A stretch of DNA of 64,000 nt from contig NW_026728903.1 of assembly GCF_030272615.1 (NCBI RefSeq), positions 124,001 through 188,000 of the forward strand, read 5' to 3'. This document shows positions 48,124 through 59,990 of the stretch, piece after piece; position 1 is the stretch's first letter, and each line of letters opens with the position of its first letter. The position numbers and the translations under genes are program-made. The notes below the pieces were generated by a model that was given only the letters and a program-made list of their open reading frames with translations, did no database searches and was not told where the DNA came from. The stretch is from Cryptomeria japonica (Eukaryota > Streptophyta > Pinopsida > Cupressales > Cupressaceae).

Positions 48124-49349
48124 TGTAGCGTCCTAAAATTGTGACACTTGCAATTTCGACTACATTTCGGTCTTCATGATGGCGACGCAACACGCAACCT
48201 GAATGGAGACCCCGAAACCTGATTATGACACTGAAAACTGCATTTTCTTGCACCCTGGCCTGAACCTCCTTTGCACTCTGTTGTCCCGAGAGGTGGGACC
48301 AGAGCACCCAGTGCCCTGGTCCTTCAGGACCAGGGCGCCCTGGTCCCTGGGTCCTATTTTGGGCCCGGTCTCTTTTGGACTTCGGGTCTTTATGTTTGCA
48401 AATTGGAAAATTAACTTTCCTGGTCGGCCTAAGGTCGGGAAACTCAGTCTTTTAACCCTAATTGGCAAGTATATAAACTACATTTTCCTCTCTCATTTGG
48501 ATATATACATACATGAGGGAAAAAGCATGGAAACTATACTCAAGCATTCAAGCATTCAAGCATTCATTCCAAGTCTCCATTCAAGGCTAAGTGTTGCATT
48601 CAAGACAAGGATTCAACCATTGAAGAGGAGATCACTTACAACACATTACATGCTACAATATACAACATACAAAAAACAACAACATCTATACCTTCGCACA
48701 TAAGGATACAAACATCCTTACAACAAGGTATTAGATATTGTTTTACATTTACATTTACAGCAATTTCTCATTTCTTGGTTAATTCCAAAACTGGGGTTTG
48801 ACCTAAAGGCAAACCCCTAATCCCTAACCCCCCAATCGTCTTCGCTTTTCTGTGTGTAGGTTGCAGGTACGTGGCTGAAATTGAAGATCTGGAATCCTTG
48901 TGCAGAGACGAACAGATCCCCCTTCGTTTCGCGGATTTTTTGGAGGACCGTGTGCACGCCGGGTGCCATCGTCCCGTCAACTTTTGCTCAAATTTGCAAG
49001 AAAGCGCCGTATCGACATTTTACTGCTAATTCCAGGTCCGCAGCTTCATCCTATATCCCTATCTCAGTTTATAAGCGAATCTTTGTCACTTTCTATGCAT
49101 TCCCAGCTTAATTCTTCTATCAACATTCTTTACAAAAGAGGGTAGCCTTGCTTTCTTAACCCTTGAAACACATTTAGCATCCAATCTTGCATTGTGTGGG
49201 ATTGGATCTTGTGGGTTTCAACCCCTCTTTTGAATGTAAAGTCCCTCCTAAGTGAAAACTATCAACCCTAGAGTGACTCTCCCTTCTCTCTCCTCGGAGT
49301 GGGAAGAGGGGAGAGCAACTAGGGTTCGATCGCGATTTTCCGCTTTACA
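48124..49349 (+). repeat. 3' LTR
   Basis: Pairs with 41,589-42,821. TATA box at 48,470-48,477. It is a few bases shorter than the left LTR, mainly through a deletion just after the GC-rich hairpin near 48,337. Ends at ccgctttaca, followed by the ATTAA target duplication. Confidence 0.93.
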
Positions 49350-51805
49350 ATTAATTACTACTTGAATTACAAATTAAGACATTTAATTGTATTAATAGCT
49401 AAATAAATAATTTTGAATAGCAAATGAATACCTCCACTACTGGGATGCACATCCGGACCTTCATGTGCAGGTGGTGTTTCACAATTAGCAGGCTACATTC
49501 CAATGACATGCACATCCTTATCATTGCTTGCTCATTTAAAACAATTATAGTCACGTTATGTTGGAACTCAACATCAATTAGATTATTGGTAAAGTAGTCA
49601 ATTTGAAACGACTTCCATTTAGCATATTTACCTGTGTGACGGATGCACTCAAATGTTGTGTATGCCCACTCAATTCTCGTAGCCGATCAGCCATGACTGA
49701 ATAGCCTTGCTGGTAGGCAATTCTCTTGTCATCTTCTGTGGGCGCTCTATTGAATTCAGAGCCCTGCATTTTTTCTTGGTACCATGAATTTTGCTTGCAT
49801 TGTTTGATAAAAAAAAACGTTTGCAATTTATTAATATTTTGATGCAATATTTCGTTTACATGAGATACTTATAATTTGTGCAGCAAGTTTCATGTAACCA
49901 CCAGAGCCGAGTTTGTGTTGCCTATGCTTTTCTTGCCTTGCCTTGGTTGCCTTTGATGTGTCACTCAGTCTATAAAAAGTTTGAAATATGTTAGATTATA
50001 TAAATATAGAGTAATTAACTAGTACATAATTACATTCTTAATAGTATCCCGTACCTTCGTCTGGCATCTAGTGGTGTATTTCCTTTTTTCCTTTCAATTT
50101 TCTCCTTGGCATCCAAAATCAGGTCCTTCCACTCCCTCTTTGGAATCATGGGGGGACGCTCGTACTTTAGGTTCCTCTCCAAATGGGTCCTGTATTGGTC
50201 CCTCACATACTTTAGATATGTGTCAGCTTTTTCAAGGAGCTTGATTTTGTCAAAGGTGTCATTTCCAAACCACTCAACCATTTGGTTTGTCAATTCATCT
50301 TTTAACCCTTTTTCTTGGTCATTCCACCTTTTAAAGCAAAAACAAACCTGTTAGATTCAGAAATGAACTGAAGCTACATTTATTACACTTCAAGAAATGG
50401 ATCAAAGGAAAACTATTCTAGCAATGATATGAAATTAAAATTGGATTAGGGTTAGTTCACATATGATGTACCACCTTTTACATATGGTAGGCCCAAATAT
50501 CTGCAATACAATGTCACTAAGATGTTTATAGAAAATATCATTGCCTGCCAAAAATTCATGGGATCATTAGTCCAAAACGAGTGATCATAAAGTAAATTAC
50601 AATTAGAGTATATATAATAATAATAATTTTAAAGTACCTGGAACCTTTTGTATCTTTAAGGGAATCATTTCTTCATCACTCACCACCAATGTGGCCTACA
50701 ACGTTCCCATACTAGCAATACGAGAAGACCCAGAAAATGATAGTATGTTATCAGCAGTAGTCGCCTCTGGCACATCCTCATGTGCATCTCCTCATACAAA
50801 AAATGAATCCACTATGAAATGGCATTAGAATTCAAGAAAGAATGCGGACCAAAATGGCATGCACTAGAGGATGTCTGCACGCTATGTGTTGCCGATATTG
50901 TAGTTAGAAATACAGGTGAGGGTAACCTCTAATGAGGCAGCGATGACATTTGCACAGTAACATTGACAACACCTAAAGAATAATACATTAAATATATGAA
51001 AAGTGTAAGAATTGTAAACAAGGATGAACTTTTATTTTGAAAATTGATAGTATCAAGTATGATGTGTTTTGGGTACTTAGAGTGATAAGCCAAGCAAGTG
51101 ATAATACAAGAAAATCATCATCACCTAAAGATCGTACAACACCCTGATCGTGGGAATGACTTTGATGAGGGCGGATAAATTGCTGTAAAAACAATACGTA
51201 CATATTTTAGTTAATGACATAAAAGAGAATAAAATATAAACCATTATTGAACTTTTGTTATAATTAAAGCTTTCATTACTGCTTACTTGCAAGTTTTCTG
51301 TTGTCTGAATCAATAATTCCACCCTCTCTCATATCTCATCAGTGATAGGATGCACGACTACCAAAGCAACAATCTCTTTTCTAATTTTTATAAGTCATTT
51401 TAAAGAATTCCATAAGGTCTGTGGGATCTTCAGGGTCATCATCGCTTCACCTTAATGATTCCACATCCCTAGAAAGGTGCTCAAGTACTACAACTCCCTT
51501 TCCCTTCCCTCGAAGATCTGTCTGTGTCAAGAATATCATTAACAATTACAAAATTAGTATAAATCACTTAAAAAAAGAACATAATAATGTAACAGTTTGC
51601 TTCTATCTAATTTGTATAATTACAATGAGGTTTACTTGCTCGGTAGAAGTGTCACAAGATACATCTCTGTCTACGATATGTGATGGATCCATGTCGGCCC
51701 ATGACAAAGAAAAATTATAAAAAACATTAGCGAAATTAAACCAATAGACTTAGCAAAAAAACTTCATAATAAAATGGTATATTGGATTCATTAATTGGAG
51801 GTTGG

Positions 51806-52657
51806 TTAATTTAAATGGTATATAGTATGCACCACCCCCATGATATTAGCTTTGTTTGTATCTATACGATTCAAACTGTAATCGATTAGAAGCTCTTCAC
51901 CTGCACTTATTGATTTTATCGCACATACAAATACATGATTTCCCTCGCACACCTCAAATATGCAATTGGGTTGTTTATTAGTTGACCTAGGTCGCGTACT
52001 ATTTATAAAACCTATAATATTCCCTGTTTCTTTTGGCCGGCCATCAATGTATACAGCCACTCATTTACTTTGATCATTATCTTTCTGTTGTATATAATTT
52101 GCTGACAGAGCATACCTACGCATACTTTTTTTATATTTAACAATGTGCATCCAATGATTGTAATTGTAACAAGGTCCAACAAACTCCATCAATTCTACAA
52201 CTCTATTGTAATAGACCTTTATGTCGTCCATGGAAAATAAGCGTAAACCATGTAACAACGAAGGTGCTATGCAATATATCCTATCATTAACACAAAAATT
52301 GGTGTTTATTGGAGGAAATTCCTTGGGAACCCATTGTTTCTGTAGATGTTTGTACCTCAGTGGCACCTCAATGTCGCCTTTGGTCTCATCATCATAAGAA
52401 CATGACCCCCCTTGAGCAAGGAAAATTTTCATGCGTTTATTGAATTTTCTTCTAATCTTTTGACCTCTTGTTGATCTCCCTATTGTAGACCTACTACATG
52501 TGTCACTTTCATTTTCTATTACTGCATTTTCCTCACTAGACGAAGATAGATCTGACAAATACCTATTTGGGGGTACCTGCACTCCATGAAATGAGAGAGT
52601 TAATTGGTAATGAGAGAGAAATTTTGCAAATGAGGGTAATGTTGATGAAGAAGTCAA
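51806..52657 (-). pseudogene. SET-domain-like protein inside the CACTA region
   Basis: One frame of about 283 codons with a single TGA at 52,061-52,063. The N-terminal third is Ser-rich and basic. The middle (CIAPSLLHGLRLFS) and C-terminal parts (VAVYIDGRPKETGNIIGFIN, then QPNC, then AIKSISAGEELLIDY) follow the pattern of a SET domain: the GN-x-x-x-FIN segment, PNC and the GEEL-x-x-DY segment. SET domains methylate lysines, mostly on histones; the strict NHS motif is altered here (FINSTRP), so activity is doubtful. It lies on the same strand between the tnp2 and TnpA-like genes, which suggests it belongs to the transposon. The TGA could be a mutated CGA. It could alternatively be an exon of a larger gene. 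Confidence 0.6.
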
Positions 52658-53286
52658 CCCTAAAGTTGATTTTGGGATGAAAATTGGAATAAGTCCAACC
52701 GGGGCCTCAAGTGTTGATAACTGTATTAGATTTGCTACTAATGTTGAGGTTTGAAAAACTGAGGAAGTTTGTTTTCCAAGTAATTTTAAAAAAATAAACT
52801 ATTTCTATAGGGTGTATTGACTAGCTATACCTGTCCATCCATGAGACTGTGCAGGATCCTCGTCAAAGAGGTTCAAGGTCCTGTACAATGTAATTTAATT
52901 ATCTTATGTTAGCTAAAAATTATATAGTACACAACATGAACAACATGAACTTTGTAGACAAAAAATGTATTAAATAATAAAAAGATGATGTCATCAAAAT
53001 CATTGTAATTTTTTTAATTCCTTACCTTTACTTTATGTAGACTATGCAGGATCCTCAACTAAATGGTTGATGATATCTGTAGTCAATGACCTATTCCCAC
53101 CAAGGGTGACAGCATCACACAAGGACTATACCTAAAATCAACACCATCAATTGAGCATCATAAGCATTACTACATTTGTAAGTTGATAAACAATAAATAC
53201 ATACGTATCATAAGCATTAGAAGAATCACATGATGTGTCATCATATATGTAATTGAGCATCACAATTAGCATCACATTTCATGTGT

Positions 53287-53512
53287 CATCATAAACATGT
53301 AATCCATCACATATGTATCATAAATCACCATCCATCACATAGGTAATAAACAATCCACGTTCTATAAATAAACACAAAGCTCAAAAAATGTCACATGCAT
53401 CATCATAAACATGTGATCCGTCACATATGTATTTTAAGTCAACATCCATCACATAGCTAATAAACAATCCAATTTCTATAAATAAACACAGTTTAAAAAT
53501 TGTCACATAAAT
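53287..53512. repeat. Tandem duplication, 114-bp period
   Basis: Units at 53,287-53,400 and 53,401-53,512 share 'ataaacaatcca' and 'tctataaataaacaca'. The stretch from 53,150 on is also rich in short 'atcacat' words. It lies between the SET-like frame and the tnp2 gene. Confidence 0.8.
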
Positions 53513-53664
53513 AGTCACTCTCCCTATCTCCATCTCCATATTAAAAGGTGCATCATGAATTAATTATGTAATGGCATTAGAATTCAAAACATAATGAATT
53601 AATTATGTAAAAAAAATTCTATCAAGAAGTCAATATTAAATAGATAATATACTAATCGCATACC

Positions 53665-56600
53665 TCATACATTTAATTCTTCATCTTCTTCTTCTTCTTC
53701 TTCTTCTTCTTCTTCTTCTTCTTCTTCTTTTTCTTCTTCTTCTTGAAACTGCGGATCGTGATCATCATCCACTTCATCTTCTACTTCTTCGGTATCTTCT
53801 TCTTCCATCACATTATACTTTATCAACCTTCCTGTTGGATCATGTTTAACAACAAATGACCAACCCATTTTATGTGGAACCTCTAAGTAAAATACTTTCT
53901 CACATTTGCTTAGAAGAACATAGGGCTCATCCCCAACTGGTTCAAATGACCTTGTATTTAGCATTATAAAACCATTATCATGTTCAATAACAGTTCTATC
54001 AGGATCATTTTTATTCAATCATAGCCTGTACCATTTGACGATGAACAAAAACTAATTTGAAGGAATTAAAGTCACACTCAAGTATATCATCCAAAATGCC
54101 ATAATATCGATTTTGAGACTATTGAGGATGTATGTCATTTCTCGATGAAATATTTGTCACCTCAAAGACTGCAGTGATGCCAGAATCACAAGTTTTCTTC
54201 GTGTCATCCAACTTTTTTATGTGAAATTTATGACCATTGCAACACATAGCGTTGTGGTGTTTGACCTGCGATATCTCAAACATGTAAAATTTATTGCATT
54301 GTGAGTTGATAAACATATGGGTGATTAATAAATTTATACGTACCTGTTTATCTCTTAAACCATATGCTAAATCAATTTCCCTTTGCATAACATTGGAATC
54401 TCCATTATGATGTGCTTCTTTAACCAATGAAGCCACACCTTCCCATGTTAACGTGCATCCAGAATGTTGACAACATTCAATCCATACCATCATCCAATCA
54501 AGATTGTTTGCAATATACAAATGTAGTGCATCCCACTCTCGACCAACTATACAAAAAATAAATAAACATCTTCCAATCGATTTTTTTGAAGATTAAGAAT
54601 TAATTAACTACAATAACATCTTATAATTACCTCTCACTTTCCTCAATCTACCTTTCCCCATCAAGTACTCCCCTTCGAATTTGTTAATGGTGTTGGGATC
54701 CCAAATGCAATCCACATGGATCTTTGCTGCAAACTTAGGAAGATATTCAGAAATATACACCATAGTCTGGTATACCATATATCCCTCCACCATAGAACCC
54801 TAAAGATGTGCTCTTTGTCAAACCAAAGCCTTCAAAAATTTCAAGTGCCTCTCAACCATCCACATTGACCTAGTGTGTACGGGTCCACACAATTCAATCT
54901 CCTCAACTTGGTGTATGTGGTAGTGTCCTTTTCCATTGAAAAAAGATGGAGGTAGACACTTTTGCATTTCACACATTAAATGAGAAATTTTTCTCTTCCA
55001 ATATTTTATATCGTCTTTATGGATTTCTTTACATGGCAACCACTTACAAGGTATTCAAGATGCAAAAAAATATATTACATAACAAGTAAAACAAATCGCA
55101 AATATAATATCTATACAACAAACTAAACAAATATCACTACTTACCTCATGTATTTTCCAAGATCATATATGACTTGCTTGACATTATTGTCTAAGTCGTC
55201 TGGGAGAGATAGAGGTAGAACATACTGCAACAATTATAAAATTATCTTTTCATTTTTTTGTAACATAATGAAAAGTACACGTACGTGAAGTACTTAAATA
55301 CATACTAAAAACACAAGAGCATGAATTACCTTAATGAAGGTATGCCAATCATGCATTTTCATTCTTGGCCCAAATTCACTTTTCTTTGATATGAGATTGT
55401 TTATGTTCGCAGCAAATCCTGTGGGAAATTGAATTTTTCATATGACATCTTTTATAGCATTGCTTTGTTGGTCCATTAATAACCAAGGAAGCTCACTTAT
55501 ATTAATCTGGTCTCCACGGCTATTTGATTGAATGACATTTATCATTGCATGATTGGAATCCTGAATGTCACTACATATTTTGACAATTTTTTCTTTGTCA
55601 CGCCTTCCATCCAATATTTTCCATACTATCTCTATTATATTCTTTCCAATATGCATACTATCAAACAAATGAACAATTTGTAATTGCTCGTAGTAGGGCA
55701 GCCTACTAAATTGTTAGGGATAACTTTTTAGTCCCTTAGGAAGGTGGTCATTTATGCCTTCACGACCTTCATGATCATCAATCACATCATCAGTAAAGAA
55801 AACAAAATAGAAAAGATGTTTTATGACAAACCAATAGATGGAATGGCATTACCTTGACGATTAATTCTATTATATTCCAACTTCCACGAGTGAGGTGTCA
55901 TTCTTTGTGGCTTTGATGTATTCTCTTCTTTCCCATTGAAAAGATGTTTTGATACTTATGATTTTTGTGGAGAAAGTTCTTATACTCATCAAACACCTGC
56001 TTTCGTAAACTTTTTGAATGATGAGATTTCATCTTTGGACCACAAACAGGACATGCAAATTTTCCCTTTGTTTGAAGACCTACAAGATAATGTATAATTG
56101 GATTAAATATGTTGTTTTTTTTGAATTATAATGTTCATGCACAACTTAAACACTATAACATACCACAAAAATGTGTTAGCCCTGGGTCATCATGTATTGT
56201 CCATAGAAGCATCGCATGGAATTAAAATTGTCTTTGTCCTATTGGTCTAGAGACGTCATACATAGTGACACCATTCCATAACTCCAACAACTCATCGATA
56301 AGAGGCTCAATATATACATTCATATCTTTAACTTGGTACTTACCTAATCGAATGAACAAAAACATTACATAATTATTATGACCATTTTACTACAATATTT
56401 ATAATTAAATTTAGACGACTATATTTAAATGATAAAATACCTAGAACAATCATTGCCAACATTATGTGCTCCCTCTTTATTGACATCCATGGAGGAATGT
56501 TATTGTTGATAACAAAAACAGGCCACACTGAGTAAACAGATCTCATCTCTCCAAATGGATTGACACCATCCGCTGCCAATGAAAGCCTAGGATTACGAGG

Positions 56601-57745
56601 TTCTTCTTTAAAGTGTGGCCACTTTTCCTCTATGTCCATAAATGCTGAACCATCCACAGACATTCAAATAATTTCATCTCGACTTCTATTGCGTGCATGG
56701 TAATCCATAAAGTGCACTTGAATAATCGTTGCATACGTGGAATAATGGGAATATAGCGAAGAACCTTGTGAGGAACCCTTTTTGTTATTTGATCTGTTCG
56801 ATATCTACTGATATTCATGGCATTCAATTCGAAATTCATGTTGTTTGTGATATATAATATGATCATTGGGACAAGCATCTATTGCTTGATACTCCATTCC
56901 AATATCTTTCATAACGACAGATAATTCTCGGTATGAGCGAGGTAGAATATTTGATGGTGGTAACAAAAACTCACCTATCAATCTACAACAAAAAAATATA
57001 ATTTGTTATAATAAAGAATATTAATGGTACAACATGATTCATAGTTCATTATGATATATATGACATACCTTAACATACATGACATTGTTATGTTGGATAA
57101 ACCATTCATAACCTTCAAGTTCACCAACAACAATACAACGAAGAGAAGAGTTGCCTGCGAGCCTTCGTAAAGGGCCTCAGATGCCTTCTCAAGTAGAGGG
57201 ACATCATGAACAACATCAAGGTCATCTTCATCATCATGATCAGCTGCGCGAGTACTAAATGAGTCATGGATCAATGTATTTGTACTATCATATTCAATTG
57301 TGTTTTCTAGCTCATGATCATCATCTTCCATGGGATCATTATCTTCAGCTTTGATATTCACACCTCCATGTCCATCCACTTCGAAAACCATATTCTCAGG
57401 GTTGTGTTGATCCATACCATGTGCTCCGGGGTGCTTGACCTATAGAAAATTGATAAACATAAATAAACCGTGATCATGATCTCATCATCATGTGATTTAT
57501 TATGTATAGAAATTGTCAAAATGATATAATGAGAAACTTACCAATGGATGATAATCATGTCCATCTTCAATGTGACCATGTAGCCTACAATGTTTCTTCA
57601 TTGTTTTGATTAGAATTCTTCTAGTCTTTAACCCCTTACAAATTTTGCACGGACAATAACATTTTCCATCACCTTTTCTTTTCAAGTTAGACCACAATCT
57701 AGCAATTGTCTTCTTATTTTGTTGTTCGTTGATATTGTCTAACAT
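53665..57745 (-). pseudogene. CACTA (En/Spm) tnp2-type transposase, decayed
   Basis: Minus-strand domain order from 57,745 down: transposase-associated zinc-like domain (CYCPCKICKG, 57,640-57,660); tnp2 core (ISRYRTDQITKRVPHKVLRY, then LSLAADGVNPFGEM near 56,560, VYIEPLIDELLELWNG near 56,300, TKGKFACPVCG near 56,050, MFDSMHIGKNI at 55,660); DUF4218-type block (LPPSFFNGKGHYHIHQVEE, GPVHTRSMWMVERHL, about 54,820-55,040); DUF4216-type block (EPYVLLSKCEKVFYLEVP, about 53,880-53,945) ending in an acidic tail encoded by a (TTC)n run at 53,680-53,735. This is the full order of a plant CACTA transposase. Frameshifts and stops, for example within QRQF-stop-FHA near 56,220, show that it is inactive. 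Introns are likely between blocks. Confidence 0.9.
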
Positions 57746-58124
57746 GGTCTTTCTTCACAGGCAAGAAAATAGAAATTATCATCATTGAACAAAGCATCTT
57801 ATTGAATTTAGATTTATAGTTTGCTTATGGTACATCACACAACATGGAAAATAAGAAATACTCAATAAATAAAAGGATTCATTGATCTAGTATTATCACA
57901 ATCCGCACTTGGCCTTCAATATTTTCTCCTCCTAACACTGTTTATCCATTACCTATCAAGTACAGAACTCTAAAACCTGTGGATATTAAAATACATAAGA
58001 CAATATTGTATCATCTTATAATCATCTGTTATAAAACCAAAGCACTTGGGAGTGATTCTTTTGTTTGTCACAGTCCAGGAAAACGGTGTCTACTGGAGCC
58101 TTGAATAACTAACTAGAAAGATTT

Positions 58125-59990
58125 TTAATTCCTTTTCTTTTTCCTTCTGATTTTTTCACTGTCACTTCCATCCTCCGAGTCAGATGCCCTTGTCCTTTTC
58201 TTTCTTCTTGGTTTTTCATACTCATTCCCATTCTTTGAATTATTTTTCTTTCTTGGTGACTCCTTACTTCTCTCACTATCAATTTCACTCTCAGAATCTA
58301 AGTCTGATGTATCAGAATCTGACGAACCTGATGAACTAGAAGAATCATCATTAGAGGTAGATTCATCTGACTCGGGAATAGACTTTTGCTGCTGCATTAC
58401 AAGCCTTGACATATTCTTCAAATACTCACGTAAAATCTCAGTGATACCACCAAGACCAATAGAAATAAATAAATTGATAGCAAACCATGAATTTTTGGGA
58501 TTTTCCTTTGGAGAAATTGAATCAAAAGACTCCTGTATTGTTGGATCGTTTAACCTTTCATTAAGAAACAATATACCAAGCTGCTATGCCAGCTCCTGCA
58601 AGAGAATCTTTATAAAAATACGGGAAGAGGAAGTAGCATCTTCCTCTGTCAAATGTATATAAGAAAGACAATGCCATGGAAGAGCATCTGTGCCAAGTAA
58701 GTGGGCAAAAAACTTTGCAACATTATGTAGTTTATTTGTTTCCAGTTTGTGTATCATAGAATACTGTTGTACAAAACACTTATCAAAAAATTCCTCATAA
58801 ATTTTATTGATCATACAGAATCTTTGCCCAAGAAGACCATAATAATGAAGGTATGTTCTCTCTTAACCAGGTTCAAGCTTGATCTTTAGTAGCTTATGAC
58901 CAGCTTCTTCAAAATCAACACTTGACATGATTGTCAAATAAATTGTAGGTCTTAAATTGACCAAGTTTGTCTCTGTCTCATCCTGTATTCTCAGTGCTTC
59001 CTCACCTTCCTCTTCATCATCATCATCATTATCATCTGAATCATCACCTGAATCATTCTCCCCTTCTGCTTCATCTGAAGAAGCATCTCCAAGGATATCT
59101 TTCTTCAGTTTTTCATAGCTTGCCTCATGCTCTAAGAAATCAGGATCTGGCTTGAAAACATCCAAGCCAGCTTCTTGATCAAGTTCATCTTCTAGGAAAA
59201 CTTCATGTGTTAACTGATCTGGATGCACAGCTGGATGACCCTCGAACTTAGCTTTGTGAATTGCAAAAAGGCCTTCAATTAAAAATTGTACTCATTTGTC
59301 AATTTCCCCCTCATGGAGAATACCTCTAAATCTTTCAAAAATCCCATAGAGACCTTTGGGTGAAAGGTCTTGCAACAAAGAACCACATTCTTTCACAAAC
59401 CCAACATCAACCTCTACACTGTCATCTATGGGGTTCTCTAGTAAAAGGGTGAGAAGTTCCAAGGCAATGATCTCATGTGCAACTTGTTGATTCACTAAAT
59501 GAGATATGAATTTGGCTACTGCTATCAACATGTGCTTGTCATTGTGTTTGTATGCCCTCTTAAGCTGCAAAATAATTCTTCGCAAAAGTAGATTGCCAAC
59601 TTCAGGAAATTTTGTATTTACCACAACAACCAACGCAGCAAAAAAATCTTTAAATCTAGGGGATGCCATTTGGGATTTCATCCAAGACCTACAAAATAGA
59701 CCCCTCCCATGGATGAGATTCTCTGCAAACAACTCTGGAATGATGTTCTTGATGTTAGATGCATTTACCTTGTTTACTAGCCCATTGATACTCTTTCGTA
59801 GAACATCCCATGTCATGCATTGGTATTCCACGCTACTCTTGTCTTCCACATCTTTCATCATTTGAGCCAGCTTAAATGGGGGAATTTAAACACCCCCACT
59901 TCTTCCAACACCCTTCTCAGCTCCTCTTACAGCACCTTCGCCATTCCCATTCTAAGATGGAGCAAACACAACACTAGAAGTTTTCAGTTC
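58125..59990 (-). pseudogene. CWC22: CWC22 pre-mRNA splicing factor, intronless pseudogene
   Basis: Minus-strand. From 59,880 down: IPPFKLAQMMKDVEDKSSVEY, the MIF4G domain (WDVLRKSINGLVNKVN, IIPELFAENLIHGRGLFCRS, FPEVGNLLLRRI), the linker with DQLTHEVFLED and an acidic tract, the MA3 domain ([39 protein letters not shown]), and the Ser/Arg/Lys-rich tail. CWC22 escorts eIF4A3 to the spliceosome for exon-junction-complex deposition. All parts are in one frame without introns, which suggests a reverse-transcribed copy. Four in-frame stops (59,886-59,888, 59,292-59,294, 58,863-58,865, 58,584-58,586) and an in-frame loss of about 15 codons before ERTYLHYYG make it non-functional. Confidence 0.92.

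Larger units (their letters stand above)
41589..49349 (+). mobile_element. Complete LTR retrotransposon, non-autonomous, gag only
   Basis: Two direct terminal repeats, 41,589-42,821 and 48,124-49,349, both TG...CA. Flanking ATTAA at 41,584-41,588 and 49,350-49,354 is the 5-bp target duplication, so the insertion is intact. A primer-binding candidate (TGGTGAACCCGACGTG) follows the left LTR and a polypurine tract (aaagtgggggct) precedes the right LTR. The gag type and the polypurine tract suit the Tat side of Ty3/Gypsy. The 5.3-kb interior has gag and a protease relic, then a proline-rich frame, but no reverse transcriptase, RNase H or integrase. It must have moved with enzymes supplied by another element, as described for plant TR-GAG elements. 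The LTRs differ at a few tens of positions, so it is not brand-new. Confidence 0.93.
41140..51700 (-). pseudogene. Transposase_24 / TnpA-like CACTA gene, split by an LTR element
   Basis: Minus-strand, multi-exon. A plausible first exon is 51,632-51,691 (MDPSHIVDRDV). The conserved part is at 50,030-50,340 (WNDQEKGLKDEL, then PMIPKREWKDLI and TPLDARRRY) and continues at 49,870-49,975 (RQEKHRQHKLGSGGYMKL) and 49,630-49,800, as in the plant Ptta/En/Spm Transposase_24 family, the second protein of CACTA elements that binds subterminal repeats. Short 3' exons of one style lie at about 49,440-49,500, 41,484-41,558 and 41,334-41,396, with ag and gt borders. The retrotransposon at 41,589-49,349 lies in the intron before the 41,558 exon. 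Exon borders are partly inferred; coding integrity is doubtful because stops occur in the upstream exons. Confidence 0.6.

Noticed and set aside
41589-49349. Autonomous Gypsy element with pol hidden by frameshifts
   Set aside because: 46,343-48,123 was read in all frames for RT (YxDD), RNase H and integrase landmarks; none is present and the space is too small for a full pol.
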